A stretch of DNA of 64,000 nt from an uncultured Clostridia bacterium (GCA_947369085.1 CANBJR010000005.1:22936-86935), one strand, 5' to 3'. Numbered from the stretch's first letter, positions 26,420-35,406 are shown. The notes: generated by a model not told the origin, from the letters alone. Numbers and translations are program-made.

Positions 26420-27697
26420 ATGGCTGAATTAAAATACGACAAAAAAACAGGTCGATTGCTTTTTACAAAGCAGATGAAAAAAGAATATACAATTCTTATG
26501 CCGAATATGGCTCCTATTCACTTTAGTATTCTGCAAAATGTTTTCACGCATTACGGTTACAAGTCCGACCTTTTAAACACAACGGGTCCCGAAATTGCGC
26601 AGACAGGACTAAAGTATGTGCATAACGACACGTGCTATCCTGCACTGCTTGTTATCGGTCAGTTTATTCATGCTCTGCAAAGCGGCAAGTACGATGTTCA
26701 CAAGGTTGCGCTTATGATTACTCAGACGGGTGGCGGCTGTCGTGCGTCAAACTACATTTTCCTTTTGAGAAAGGCGCTTAAAAAGGCGGGTTTTGAATTT
26801 GTGCCCGTAATTTCGCTTTCGTTCGGTATGGAGCACAACAGCGGATTTTCAATTTCTCTTCCGCTTATACGTCGTTTCGTCGGCGGCCTTGTTTACGGCG
26901 ACCAGCTTATGCTTTTGTTAAACCAGACAAAACCGTATGAAGTAAACAAGGGAGAGAGTATGGCGCTTGTTGAGGATTGGAGCGCAAAAATTTCGCAGAT
27001 GCTTATAGACGGCAGAGGCTATACTCTTGAAGAGCTTGACGAGAATTTGCATAAAATTACAAAGTCATTTGCACAAATTGAACTTAATAAGGTTCCTAAG
27101 GTTAAGGTAGGCATTGTCGGCGAGATTTACGTTAAATATTCAAAAATGGCGAACAACGGTCTTGAGGAATTTTTAGCCGAGCAGGATTGCGAGGTATGTG
27201 TTCCGGGACTGATGGGCTTTGCATCGTTCAAGGTGGATAACCGCATTGAGGACATAAAAATGTTTGGCGGAAACCCACTTAAATTAAAATTTTGCAAAAT
27301 GCTTTTAAATTATCTCACAAAGCTTGAGGGACTTATGATTGAGGCGGCTAAAAAGTACGGTTTTGTTCCTCCGCACGAGTATGCCCACACAAAGGAGCTT
27401 GTAAAGGGTGTAATCGGCTACGGAAGCAAGATGGGCGAGGGCTGGCTTTTAACGGCAGAAATGCTTGAGCTTGCCGAAACAGGCTATGAAAATATTGTCT
27501 GCACTCAGCCGTTCGGCTGTTTGCCGAACCACATCAACGGCAAGGGTGCAATCAGAAAGATTAAGGAAATTAAACCCAACGCAAACATTGTTACAATTGA
27601 CTACGACCCCGGTGCGCCAAAGGTAAATCAGGAAAACAGAATAAAACTTATGCTTGCAGTTGGTAAGGAACAGCTTGAAAAGCAAACTAAAAATTAA
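26420..27697 (+). CDS. 2-hydroxyacyl-CoA dehydratase-like protein (C-terminal partner)
   Basis: A 425-residue protein matching the C-terminal part of the long BadF-DUF2229 fusion proteins. It has dehydratase D-component-like features: Cys residues in 'NDTCYPALLV', 'TGGGCRASNY' and 'QPFGCLPNH', which could ligate a [4Fe-4S] cluster. It begins 124 bp after the activator gene with GAAAGGAA upstream of ATG 26420, and together they make a complete activator-dehydratase unit split over two genes. The intervening sequence holds a small GTAGGG...CCCTGC hairpin. The substrate is unknown. Confidence 0.8.
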   Translation: MAELKYDKKTGRLLFTKQMKKEYTILMPNMAPIHFSILQNVFTHYGYKSDLLNTTGPEIAQTGLKYVHNDTCYPALLVIGQFIHALQSGKYDVHKVALMITQTGGGCRASNYIFLLRKALKKAGFEFVPVISLSFGMEHNSGFSISLPLIRRFVGGLVYGDQLMLLLNQTKPYEVNKGESMALVEDWSAKISQMLIDGRGYTLEELDENLHKITKSFAQIELNKVPKVKVGIVGEIYVKYSKMANNGLEEFLAEQDCEVCVPGLMGFASFKVDNRIEDIKMFGGNPLKLKFCKMLLNYLTKLEGLMIEAAKKYGFVPPHEYAHTKELVKGVIGYGSKMGEGWLLTAEMLELAETGYENIVCTQPFGCLPNHINGKGAIRKIKEIKPNANIVTIDYDPGAPKVNQENRIKLMLAVGKEQLEKQTKN

Positions 27698-27704
27698 AAA
27701 AACA

Positions 27705-27724
27705 GGACACGGTGCGCCGTGTCC
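27705..27724 (+). terminator. Hairpin between dehydratase-like and membrane gene
   Basis: GGACACGG, loop TGCG and CCGTGTCC form a perfect 8-bp stem just after the stop codon. Only a short T run follows at 27729. The hairpin matches the palindromic modules of the dispersed intergenic repeats. Confidence 0.5.
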
Positions 27725-27747
27725 GTAACTTTTATGGGTGAATTGGT

Positions 27748-28557
27748 ATGAGTAAAAAGAGTAAAAAGGATAAGTCCAACCTTAAGATTTTTAAAATTCT
27801 TAATCTTCGTGAAATGCGTGAGCACAAAGTCAAGGCGGCTGTTTATATAGTTATCAGAACCATTCTTATCGCATTGATTGTTTTCAGCGCAGTCAACGGA
27901 AACTGGGAAAACGTAATGACCTGCACACTGTCATTTTTGCTTTTGATGATTCCGTCGTTTATAGAAAACAGATTGAAAATCGATTTGCCGAATGTTATGG
28001 AAGTCATTATGATAAGTTTTGTTTTTGCGGCTAACGTAATGGGTGAGCTCGGTGCATTTTACGAGAAAATCCCGATATGGGACACAATGCTCCACACTCT
28101 CAACGGGTTTATTTGTGCAGGCGTGGGCTTTGGATTGATTGATATTCTTAACCGAAACGATAGAGTCAAGATGAACCTTTCACCGCTTTTTGTGTGTCTG
28201 TTTTCGTTTTGCTTTTCTATGACAGTGGGAACAGTGTGGGAGTTTTTTGAATTCGGAATGGATATGTTTTTCGGAAAGGATATGCAGAAAGACACCATTG
28301 TAAACGGCATAAATTCATTTCTTTTGTCGGGCAGTGAAAACAAACTGATTTCGATTAAGGAAATAGGCGACACGGCTGTAAACGGTCAGAGCCTCGGAAT
28401 TGACGGCTATCTCGACATCGGTTTGCTCGATACAATGAAGGATTTGCTTGTAAACTTTTGCGGAGCAGTTGTGTTTAACTTTGCGGGATTTTTCTACCTG
28501 AAGGGCAGAGGTAGAAGCACAAAATTTGTTGAAAACTTTATTCCAAAAAGAAAATAA
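27748..28557 (+). CDS. Multi-pass membrane protein, DUF2238/YjdF-like
   Basis: A 269-residue membrane protein with six or so hydrophobic segments after a basic, lysine-rich N-terminus. 'IPIWDTMLHTLNGFICAG' and 'GTVWEFFEFGMDM' match the conserved pattern of the DUF2238/YjdF family as I remember it (His and Glu within the membrane). The function of that family is not known. It follows the dehydratase-like gene by about 50 bp, with GGGTG(AATT)GGT before ATG 27748. No co-function with its neighbours can be inferred. Confidence 0.65.
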   Translation: MSKKSKKDKSNLKIFKILNLREMREHKVKAAVYIVIRTILIALIVFSAVNGNWENVMTCTLSFLLLMIPSFIENRLKIDLPNVMEVIMISFVFAANVMGELGAFYEKIPIWDTMLHTLNGFICAGVGFGLIDILNRNDRVKMNLSPLFVCLFSFCFSMTVGTVWEFFEFGMDMFFGKDMQKDTIVNGINSFLLSGSENKLISIKEIGDTAVNGQSLGIDGYLDIGLLDTMKDLLVNFCGAVVFNFAGFFYLKGRGRSTKFVENFIPKRK

Positions 28558-28901
28558 TAGGAGCATAACAACTTGTATTTTGGCAAAAAGCAGACAGGAC
28601 TGATAAATCGCTTGTACGTTTTTTCAGATTTTAAGTGCATATTACACCCTCAAAATGACTTTAAAGTGACTTTTATCTGCTAAATATAATTGGAATAAAA
28701 TAAAGCCTTGAAGCAAAGGCAGACATAATGTCATAGAAAATTGTCAGATGCTTTGTAAGGATTGTAACGGAAAAAAGTCTGATAAATACTAAATGTTTAA
28801 TAATATGCAAAAAATGCTTGAAAAATGCAGCGTAAAGCCGTATAATAAGGATGTATGAGTGTATATTTGGGCTCAACAATATATTGAAAGGAGAAGTACA
28901 T
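28558..28901 (+). promoter_or_regulatory. Intergenic region with promoter of the NifU-like/GGGtGRT pair
   Basis: A 344-bp gap without a supported gene. It contains a near-consensus sigma-A promoter: TTGAAA (28818-28823), 17 bases, TATAAT (28841-28846), giving a leader of about 50 bases before ATG 28902. Confidence 0.75.
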
Positions 28902-29594
28902 ATGATTTATTCAAAAGAAGTAGAAAATATGTGCACAGTTGCAAAAGGACCGCATCATGGTCCCGCACCTATCCCCGAAGAGGGCAAGTGGGTTAAATCT
29001 TACGAGATTAAAGACATTTCAGGTCTTTCACACGGAATCGGCTGGTGTGCTCCCCAGCAGGGCGCATGCAAGCTCACACTTAACGTAAAAGATGGTATCG
29101 TACAGGAGGCTCTTGTTGAAACAATCGGCTGCTCCGGTATGACTCATTCTGCAGCTATGGCTGCCGAGATTCTTCCTAACAAAACTCTTCTTGAGTGCCT
29201 TAACACAGACCTTGTTTGTGACGCTATCAACACTGCTATGAGAAACATCTTCGAGCAGCTCGTTTACGGCAGAAGCCAGACAGCTTTCTCTGAGGGCGGT
29301 CTTCCCATCGGCGCAGGTATGGAGGACCTCGGTAAGGGCCTTCGCAGTCAGGTTGGTACAATGTATAGCACAAACGCAAAGGGCGTTCGTTATATGGAAA
29401 TGGCTGAGGGCTACGTTCTCAAGACTGCTCTTGACGAGAATAACGAAGTTATCGGCTATCAGTTTGTAAAGCTCGGCAAAATGCTTGAGGACATTCGTCA
29501 CGGTGTTGAGCCGAACGAAGCTTTCAAGAACAACATCGGTCAGTACGGTCGTTTTGATAATGCGGCTAAGTACATTGACCCGAGAGAAGAATAA
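28902..29594 (+). CDS. Iron-sulfur cluster assembly scaffold (NifU-like) protein
   Basis: A 230-residue protein with a NifU/IscU N-terminal-like pattern: Cys in 'GIGWCAPQQGACKL' (about 47-54) and in 'ETIGCSGMTHSAAMAAE' (about 75). It always seems paired with GGGtGRT-family proteins in clostridia, as here, where the partner starts 21 bp downstream. AAAGGAGAAG lies before ATG 28902; the longer reading from 28851 lies over the promoter region and is rejected. Role: probably assembly or transfer of Fe-S clusters to an unknown client. Whether it still works as a scaffold is not shown by sequence. Confidence 0.8.
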   Translation: MIYSKEVENMCTVAKGPHHGPAPIPEEGKWVKSYEIKDISGLSHGIGWCAPQQGACKLTLNVKDGIVQEALVETIGCSGMTHSAAMAAEILPNKTLLECLNTDLVCDAINTAMRNIFEQLVYGRSQTAFSEGGLPIGAGMEDLGKGLRSQVGTMYSTNAKGVRYMEMAEGYVLKTALDENNEVIGYQFVKLGKMLEDIRHGVEPNEAFKNNIGQYGRFDNAAKYIDPREE

Positions 29595-29615
29595 TTCGGT
29601 AAGGAGGACACAACA

Positions 29616-30620
29616 ATGGCAGTAACATTTGAAAGTATGGAAAGAAGAATGCCTAAAATTGAGAAGTGCCTTGCCGAGTACGGTATTGCAAATCTTGAAG
29701 AGGCAAGACAGATTTGTAACGATTTGGGCTTTGACCCTTATCAGATTGTTAAAGACGTTCAGCCTATCGCTTTTGAAAACGCAGGCTGGGCTTACACTCT
29801 CGGCTGCGCAGTAGCAGTTAAGAAGGGTGTTAAAACAGCAGCAGAGGCAGCAGAGGCTATCGGTATCGGTCTGGAAGCGTTCTGTATTCCCGGCTCTGTA
29901 GCAGAGCAGAGAAACGTTGGCAGAGGTCACGGTAACCTCGGCGCAATGCTTTTAAGAGATGAAACAAAGTGCTTTGCATTTCTCGCAGGTCACGAAAGCT
30001 TTGCAGCAGCAGAGGGTGCTATCGGTATCGCTCGTAACGCTAACAAGGCAAGAAAAGAGCCGTTAAGAGTTATCCTCAACGGTCTTGGCAAGGACGCTGC
30101 TTACATAATTTCAAGAATCAACGGCTTTACATATGTAAAGACAGAGTTTGACTACTTTACATCAGAGCTTAAGGTTGTTGAAGAGAGAGCTTTCTCTGAC
30201 GGTGAAAGAGCTGCTGTTCGTTGCTACGGTGCAGACGATGTTCGTGAGGGCGTTGCAATTATGCAGAAAGAAAACGTTGGCGTTTCAATCACAGGTAACT
30301 CAACTAACCCCACACGTTTCCAGCACCTTGTTGCAGGCACATACAAGAAGTGGGCAATTGAGAACGGCGTTAAGTACTTCTCTGTTGCATCAGGCGGCGG
30401 CACAGGCCGTACACTCCACCCCGATAATATGGGTGCAGGCCCTGCTTCTTACGGTCTTACAGACTCAATGGGCAGAATGCACGGCGACGCTCAGTTTGCA
30501 GGTTCATCTTCTGTTCCTGCTCACGTTGAGATGATGGGTCTTATCGGTATGGGTAACAACCCGATGGTAGGCGCTACAGTTGCATGTGCAGTTGCAGTTT
30601 ACGAAGGTATGAATAAGTAA
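29616..30620 (+). CDS. GGGtGRT family protein
   Basis: A 334-residue protein carrying the name-giving motif 'SGGGTGRTLHPDN' at about 263-275, followed by 'GPASYGLTDSMGRMHGD'. The family is widespread in anaerobic Firmicutes and of unknown function. It is co-transcribed with the NifU-like gene from the promoter at 28818-28846 and ends in a strong terminator. Codon use in both genes is biased toward few codons (gct, ggc, cgt), which suggests high expression. The pairing suggests that it receives an Fe-S cluster or helps to build one, but this is inference. Confidence 0.85.
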   Translation: MAVTFESMERRMPKIEKCLAEYGIANLEEARQICNDLGFDPYQIVKDVQPIAFENAGWAYTLGCAVAVKKGVKTAAEAAEAIGIGLEAFCIPGSVAEQRNVGRGHGNLGAMLLRDETKCFAFLAGHESFAAAEGAIGIARNANKARKEPLRVILNGLGKDAAYIISRINGFTYVKTEFDYFTSELKVVEERAFSDGERAAVRCYGADDVREGVAIMQKENVGVSITGNSTNPTRFQHLVAGTYKKWAIENGVKYFSVASGGGTGRTLHPDNMGAGPASYGLTDSMGRMHGDAQFAGSSSVPAHVEMMGLIGMGNNPMVGATVACAVAVYEGMNK

Positions 30621-30654
30621 TATATTGTTGAACCTTTACGGTCAAATAAAATCA

Positions 30655-30696
30655 GCGGCAAAGCGTCGGGTTAAACCAACGCTTTGCCGCTTTTTT
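30655..30696 (+). terminator. Rho-independent terminator of the GGGtGRT operon
   Basis: GCGGCAAAGCGT and ACGCTTTGCCGC form a 12-bp perfect stem followed by T6. The dispersed repeat copy B starts at the T run. Confidence 0.95.
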
Positions 30697-30790
30697 AAAC
30701 GTTATATAAGTCGGCTATAAATTATAGCTCGGTATCTCGGTAACTTTACATTAATCAGACTCTAACGCAAGATACAACTTACAATTAACA
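30691..30790 (+). repeat. Dispersed intergenic repeat, copy B (core)
   Basis: T6, AAACGTTATATAAGTCGG, TATAAATTATAGCTCGG, TATCTCGGTAAC and CTAACGCAAGATACAACTT, in the same order as copies A, C, D and F. It abuts the terminator of the preceding gene. Confidence 0.85.
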
Positions 30791-30809
30791 ATTATCAATT
30801 ATCAATTGA

Positions 30810-31010
30810 GGGTCGCTACGCTCCGAATTTATAATAGTACGTGTTTAGTTTAAAGGTTTGTTTATCGTGGGTAAATTGCTATATAGGTAACGTTTCGGGA
30901 CGTGTGGGAACCCGTCCCCTACGATAACATTTATTTGTTAATATATTGATGGTATTAATGATAAAAATTCATAGTAAATAGGGACATGGCACGCCATGTC
31001 CCTACGGTTT
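30810..31010 (+). repeat. Modular repeats behind copy B
   Basis: GGGTCGCTACGCTCCGAATTTATAATAGTACGTG (recurs near 42165 and 45095 in part), then a GGGACGTGTGGGAACCCGTCCCC hairpin (30898-30921) and GGGACATGGCACGCCATGTCC (30981-31001). The first string is quoted in outline only; its two halves are GGGTCGCTACGCTCC and AATTTATAATAGTACGTG. The 440-bp gap to the flavin reductase gene holds no supported gene. Confidence 0.7.
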
Positions 31011-31062
31011 TAATGGTTAAGTATGTTTATGTTCACACATCATATTAATTGTAAATTGTTAA

Positions 31063-31569
31063 TTATTTTACCAACACTTTAACAATTTCGCTGATATACA
31101 TTTTGTGGTAGTCGTCTTTATACCACTTTTTAACGCTGTCACTGTCTGTAATGCTCTCCTCGTTTAAAAACTGAGCATACATTTTTTTACATACAAGTAC
31201 AAGTCTTGCCTCTTCAAAATACGGAACGCCGTCCTCGGTAAATGCAGGAGTAAGTCCTGTTTCCTTAACCTTGTCAATATCTCTGCCGCTTTTTGAGCCG
31301 CATAGCTTGAGTGCGTCACGATAGCTTTCGTCAAAAAAGCTCATTGTATAGTAGTCGTTATTTTCGGTGAATTCAAAAGTGTATCTCTGCGGACGGATAA
31401 ACGTAAAAGCAACGGGTTTGCCCCACATAATGCCGACGCCGCCCCAGCTTACGGTCATTGTGTTGAACTTATCTTCGTTTCCGCTTGTTACAAGTGCCCA
31501 ATCGTCACCGATAAGCTTAAACGGGTTGTCGGTAATTTCCTTTGGTGTAATCTCTTTAAATGCTGACAC
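31063..31569 (-). CDS. Flavin reductase family protein (FMN-binding split barrel)
   Basis: A 168-residue protein of the flavin reductase-like/FMN-binding split-barrel superfamily. The N-terminal half shows the pattern 'WALVTSGNEDKFNTMTVSWGG', split here as WALVTSG and NTMTVSWGG, followed by 'FTFIRPQRYTFEF'. Such proteins reduce FMN/FAD with NAD(P)H or bind FMN as oxidoreductases; the partner is unknown. It stands alone on the minus strand, with AGGATG upstream of ATG 31569, divergent from argG. The shared 415-bp gap contains ArgR-like boxes. Confidence 0.8.
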   Translation of the reverse strand: MSAFKEITPKEITDNPFKLIGDDWALVTSGNEDKFNTMTVSWGGVGIMWGKPVAFTFIRPQRYTFEFTENNDYYTMSFFDESYRDALKLCGSKSGRDIDKVKETGLTPAFTEDGVPYFEEARLVLVCKKMYAQFLNEESITDSDSVKKWYKDDYHKMYISEIVKVLVK

Positions 31570-31703
31570 AATAAATCATCCTTTCACATAATAATATGCA
31601 GATTTTTATGATTAAATTATAACAGAAATGTGCTTGCTGTTCAATAGCATAAAACGCAGGATGAGGAGGATTGGAAGCATACAGCACCGGATTATTCATT
31701 TTT

Positions 31704-31770
31704 CTTGAATAATATTCATTATACTGCATAAATGAATGAATATTCTGAATATTCATTTTAAATGAATATA
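31704..31770. promoter_or_regulatory. Cluster of ArgR-like (ARG box) palindromes
   Basis: This stretch is packed with TGAAT/ATTCA half-sites: TTGAATAATATTCATT (31704-31719), then ATGAATGAATATTC, TGAATATTCATTTT and AAATGAATATATA up to about 31770. ARG boxes in Bacillus and E. coli are of TGAAT-W4-ATTCA type. It lies about 200 bp upstream of argG and just behind the start of the divergent flavin reductase gene. Cooperative ArgR/AhrC binding with the box at 31893 is plausible. Confidence 0.65.
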
Positions 31771-31892
31771 TACATTTTTCGCCCGAAAGCAGTGTTTTTC
31801 AAATCCCGTTTTATTTGTTTATCCGCTTAATAAGCCGTTTTTCACATAAATTCGCATAAAATACGCTTAAAAATGCATATCTGAAAAATTTT

Positions 31893-31906
31893 TGAATATT
31901 TATTCA
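31893..31906. promoter_or_regulatory. ARG box adjoining the argG promoter
   Basis: TGAATATTTATTCA is a perfect match to the ArgR/AhrC pattern TGAAT-W4-ATTCA and ends ten bases before the -35 element of argG. Arginine-dependent repression of the arg cluster is the expected effect. Confidence 0.8.
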
Positions 31907-31915
31907 AAAAAAGAC

Positions 31916-31943
31916 TTGATTTTTTTGAAACAGAGTGTATAAT
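31916..31943 (+). promoter_or_regulatory. argG promoter
   Basis: TTGATT (31916-31921), 16 bases, TATAAT (31938-31943). The leader to ATG 31985 is about 35 bases and contains the ribosome site CGGAGGAA. Confidence 0.75.
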
Positions 31944-31984
31944 GTAATAGTAAATTAAAATTCTGGTAATCGGAGGAAATAAAA

Positions 31985-33208
31985 ATGGCTGATAATAAAA
32001 TCAAAAAGGTAGTTCTTGCATATTCAGGCGGACTTGATACTTCAATCATCATTCCGTGGCTTAAAGAAAATTACGACAACTGCGAGGTTATCGCTGTTTC
32101 GGGTAACGTTGGTCAGGGTACTGAGCTTGACGGTCTTGAGGAAAAAGCTATCAAGACAGGTGCATCAAAGCTCTATATTGAAGACCTCAATAAGGAATTT
32201 GTTGAAGAATATGTTTTTCCGACAGTTAAAGCAGGCGCAGTTTACGAGGGTAAATACCTCCTTGGCACATCGTTTGCTCGTCCTATAATCGCAAAAAGAC
32301 TTGTTGAAATTGCAAAAAAAGAGGGCGCTGACGCTATCTGCCACGGCTGCACAGGTAAGGGCAACGATCAGGTTCGTTTTGAGCTTGCAATCAAGGCTTA
32401 TGCTCCCGATATGAAGATTATTGCTCCGTGGAGAACCTGGGAATTTAAATCGCGTGAGGAAGAAATCGCATATGCTGAGAAGATGAATATTCCGCTCAAA
32501 ATTAACCGTGAAACAAACTATTCAAAGGACAAGAACCTCTGGCATTTAAGCCACGAAGGTCTTGATCTTGAAGATCCCGCAAATGAGCCTATGTACAACA
32601 AAGAGGGTTTCCTTGAAATGGGCGTTTCTCCCGAAATGGCTCCCGATAAGCCCGAGTACGTTACACTTTCATTTGAAAAGGGTATAGCAACAAAATTAAA
32701 CGGCGAAGAAGTAGGCTCGGTAGAACTTATTGAAAAGCTCAACGAAATCGGCGGAAGAAATGGCGTTGGTATTACAGATATCGTAGAAAACCGTCTTGTA
32801 GGTATGAAAGCAAGGGGCGTTTATGAAACTCCCGGCGGCACAATCCTCTATGCGGCTCACGATAAGCTCGAGGAAATCTGCCTTGACAAGGACACACTTC
32901 ACTACAAGAAGAACCTTGCAAATACATTTGCCGACCTCGTTTACGACGGCAAGTGGTACACACCTCTGCGTGAGGCTATGTCGGCATTCGTTGACAGCAC
33001 TCAGGAGTATGTGACAGGCGAGGTTAAGCTCAAACTCTACAAGGGCAACATCATTGACGCAGGCGTTACAAGCCCGTATTCACTCTACGACGAGGAAATC
33101 GCAACCTTTGACGAGGACGAGGTTTACGACCAGAACGACAGCGCAGGCTTCATCAACCTCTTCGGACTTCCCATCAAGGTTCGCGCAAAGAAAGGTCTTA
33201 TCAAATAA
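31985..33208 (+). CDS. argG: Argininosuccinate synthase
   Basis: Joins citrulline and aspartate to argininosuccinate with ATP, the penultimate step of arginine synthesis. 407 residues, the normal length. The P-loop-like '[10 protein letters not shown]' is near the N-terminus (about 11-20), and '[15 protein letters not shown]' near 120 contacts citrulline/aspartate. It is first in the arginine cluster, behind an ARG box and a clear promoter. A hairpin without T run (about 33233-33262) follows, so part of the transcription may stop or be processed here. Confidence 0.97.
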   Translation: MADNKIKKVVLAYSGGLDTSIIIPWLKENYDNCEVIAVSGNVGQGTELDGLEEKAIKTGASKLYIEDLNKEFVEEYVFPTVKAGAVYEGKYLLGTSFARPIIAKRLVEIAKKEGADAICHGCTGKGNDQVRFELAIKAYAPDMKIIAPWRTWEFKSREEEIAYAEKMNIPLKINRETNYSKDKNLWHLSHEGLDLEDPANEPMYNKEGFLEMGVSPEMAPDKPEYVTLSFEKGIATKLNGEEVGSVELIEKLNEIGGRNGVGITDIVENRLVGMKARGVYETPGGTILYAAHDKLEEICLDKDTLHYKKNLANTFADLVYDGKWYTPLREAMSAFVDSTQEYVTGEVKLKLYKGNIIDAGVTSPYSLYDEEIATFDEDEVYDQNDSAGFINLFGLPIKVRAKKGLIK

Positions 33209-33232
33209 GCAAAAATTTGTTTGATGCAATAA

Positions 33233-33262
33233 ATCGGGGGCAGGGAAATTCTCTGCCCCGAT
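33233..33262 (+). terminator. GC-rich hairpin behind argG, weak terminator candidate
   Basis: TCGGGGGCAG and CTGCCCCGA pair around a short A/T loop. No T run follows, so this may be a processing or 3'-protection hairpin rather than a full terminator. Confidence 0.5.
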
Positions 33263-33324
33263 AAGTGTTTATATAGGGTTGATTTATTAAACCGGATTTT
33301 TAGAAATAATTAAAGGATACAGTG

Positions 33325-33687
33325 ATGATTTTTTTGGCTTGGATATCATTTTACATTATGGGTTTTGCTCTTGTGATGTCGGTTGTTTCGATAATTACGA
33401 CTCCGATATATCTTTTAATAAAGCACGGTGAAAACAATGTATCTATGTACGCTGTTTTCGCTGTAGTAGACGCAATTCTGATTTTTCCTGTTTGTATTTT
33501 TCTATTGCCAAATTGCAACAGTGATACATTGGGCGGAGTTTTCGCTCAGGGTTTTGCAATTTTTCTAATCCCGACAATGATTGTTTGCTGCATAGGTGCT
33601 GTGATTATTGACAGAGTGCAGTATAGCAAAGATGAAAAAATCAGGAAAATGATTGAAAATGAACAGGAAATGAATAATAACGAATAA
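33325..33687 (+). CDS. Small membrane protein of unknown function
   Basis: A 120-residue protein with three or four hydrophobic segments (about 4-30, 42-60, 72-92) and a charged C-terminal tail rich in Lys, Glu and Asn. I do not recognise a family. It lies between argG and argH on the same strand, with AAGGA seven bases before ATG 33325, so it is probably transcribed with the arginine genes. The GTG one codon upstream is less well spaced. Transport or regulation of arginine metabolism would be a guess. Confidence 0.6.
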   Translation: MIFLAWISFYIMGFALVMSVVSIITTPIYLLIKHGENNVSMYAVFAVVDAILIFPVCIFLLPNCNSDTLGGVFAQGFAIFLIPTMIVCCIGAVIIDRVQYSKDEKIRKMIENEQEMNNNE

Positions 33688-33732
33688 ATTTATATTACGA
33701 TACAGTATTTTACAAAGAAAAGGAATTTAAAT

Positions 33733-35109
33733 ATGCAGTTATGGAAAGGACGCTTCAAAAAGGAGCTTTCAAAAACAACAAACGACTTTAACAGCTCTAT
33801 TTCATTCGACAGCAGAATGTATAAAGAGGACATAGAGGGCAGTATCGCCCACGCAACAATGCTCGGTAAATGCGGAATCATCACCGAGGAACAGTCAGCC
33901 GACATCGTTCAGGGACTTAAGGGAATCCTTGCCGATATCGAAAGCGGCACATTGCAGTTTGATATGGAGGCAGAGGATATCCACACCTTTATCGAGGGCG
34001 AGCTGACAAAGAGAATCGGCGACAACGGCAAAAGACTTCACACGTCCCGTAGCCGTAACGACCAAGTTGCGCTTGACATTAAGCTTTACCTTAAAAAAGA
34101 GGTTGTCAATGTAAAAAATCTCGTTGTTGATCTGATTAAGGTTATCGCTGACAAGGCTGAAAAGTACAGCGAAACCGTAATGCCCGGCTATACTCACCTT
34201 CAGAGAGCACAGCCGATTACATTTGGTCATCATCTTTTAGCTTACGGCGAAATGCTGTTGCGTGACGTTTCACGTCTTGAGGACTGCTTAAAGAGAATGG
34301 ATGAAATGCCGCTTGGCTCGTGTGCACTTGCAGGCACAACCTACCCGATTGACAGAACAATCACAGCCGAGCTTTTAGGATTTGAGCGAATCACAAACAA
34401 CTCGCTTGACGGCGTTTCCGACAGAGATTACTGCATTGAGTTTGCGTCCGTTCTTTCAATAATTATGGTGCACCTCTCACGTTTTTCCGAGGAAATTATT
34501 ATGTGGTGCAGCTGGGAGTTCAAGTTTGTTGAGCTTGACGATGCGTTCTCGACAGGCTCTTCAATTATGCCGCAGAAGAAGAACCCCGATATCGCAGAGC
34601 TTGTTAGAGGCAAGAGCGGCAGAGTTTTCGGCGACAATATGACCTTGCTCACGATTATGAAGGGTATTGCGCTTGCATACAACAAGGATATGCAGGAGGA
34701 TAAGGAGGCAATTTTTGATGCAGTAGACACAGTTAAAATGTGCCTGACAGCATTCACTCCTATGCTCGATACAATGCGCGTTATCCCTGAAAATATGAGA
34801 AAAGCGGCAGCAGGCGGATTTATCAACGCAACCGACTGTGCAGACTGGCTTACAAAGAACGGCGTTCCTTTCAGAGATGCGTACAAGGCAACAGGCGAGC
34901 TTGTCGCAAAGTGTATTGAACTCGGCACTGACCTTGAGAATCTTCCGCTTGACGAGTACAAAAAGGTCTGTGACGTGTTCACTGATGACGTTTACAGCGC
35001 AATTTCACTTGAACGCTGTACAAACGAGCGTACTGCTTTTGGCGGTCCTGCATCATCAAATGTAAGGGCACAGGCTCAAAGAGTATCAAAAATTGCAGAG
35101 GAACTGTAA
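33733..35109 (+). CDS. argH: Argininosuccinate lyase
   Basis: Splits argininosuccinate into arginine and fumarate. 458 residues, the standard length. The fumarase/aspartase superfamily signature 'GSSIMPQKKNPD' lies near residue 278 with the catalytic serine, and 'HTSRSRNDQ' near 105 and 'GYTHLQRAQP' near 155 are the typical ASL blocks. It is co-directional with argG and argC. GAAAAGGAATT precedes ATG 33733. Confidence 0.97.
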   Translation: MQLWKGRFKKELSKTTNDFNSSISFDSRMYKEDIEGSIAHATMLGKCGIITEEQSADIVQGLKGILADIESGTLQFDMEAEDIHTFIEGELTKRIGDNGKRLHTSRSRNDQVALDIKLYLKKEVVNVKNLVVDLIKVIADKAEKYSETVMPGYTHLQRAQPITFGHHLLAYGEMLLRDVSRLEDCLKRMDEMPLGSCALAGTTYPIDRTITAELLGFERITNNSLDGVSDRDYCIEFASVLSIIMVHLSRFSEEIIMWCSWEFKFVELDDAFSTGSSIMPQKKNPDIAELVRGKSGRVFGDNMTLLTIMKGIALAYNKDMQEDKEAIFDAVDTVKMCLTAFTPMLDTMRVIPENMRKAAAGGFINATDCADWLTKNGVPFRDAYKATGELVAKCIELGTDLENLPLDEYKKVCDVFTDDVYSAISLERCTNERTAFGGPASSNVRAQAQRVSKIAEEL

Positions 35110-35113
35110 AATT

Positions 35114-35380
35114 ATGATAAAGAAACGTATAAAAGATAAATTTAATTTAAATAAAGACAAGGTTAAAAAAGCAATTTTATACTTGATTTTATTGGCAGTT
35201 GGTTTACTTATTATGGTTTTAGAATTTGTGTTTTTGCTTTTTGACGGAGTAATCGGTTTTTTGATTTGTCTGGCAGCCATCTACCTCATAATCGGAAGTG
35301 TTATAAAGCTTTGTAGATTAACCGCAGATCCGGCAGGAACATTTATAGGTCTTTTGGATTTGCTTTTTTGGCTGCCATAA
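35114..35380 (+). CDS. Small two-helix membrane protein
   Basis: An 88-residue protein with a strongly basic N-terminus (many Lys) and two hydrophobic segments (about 20-44 and 47-66). No family recognised. It begins four bases after the argH stop codon, with GAGGA inside the end of argH as ribosome site, so it is coupled to argH. Like the protein at 33325 it is an unexplained membrane protein inside the arginine cluster. Confidence 0.55.
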   Translation: MIKKRIKDKFNLNKDKVKKAILYLILLAVGLLIMVLEFVFLLFDGVIGFLICLAAIYLIIGSVIKLCRLTADPAGTFIGLLDLLFWLP

Positions 35381-35406
35381 AATGTGAAAAGAAAGAGATG
35401 AATTAA

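Noticed and set aside
29028..29930. 300-residue minus-strand frame across the NifU-like and GGGtGRT genes
   Set aside because: It overlaps two recognised genes on the other strand and has a Cys/Leu-rich composition typical of antisense.
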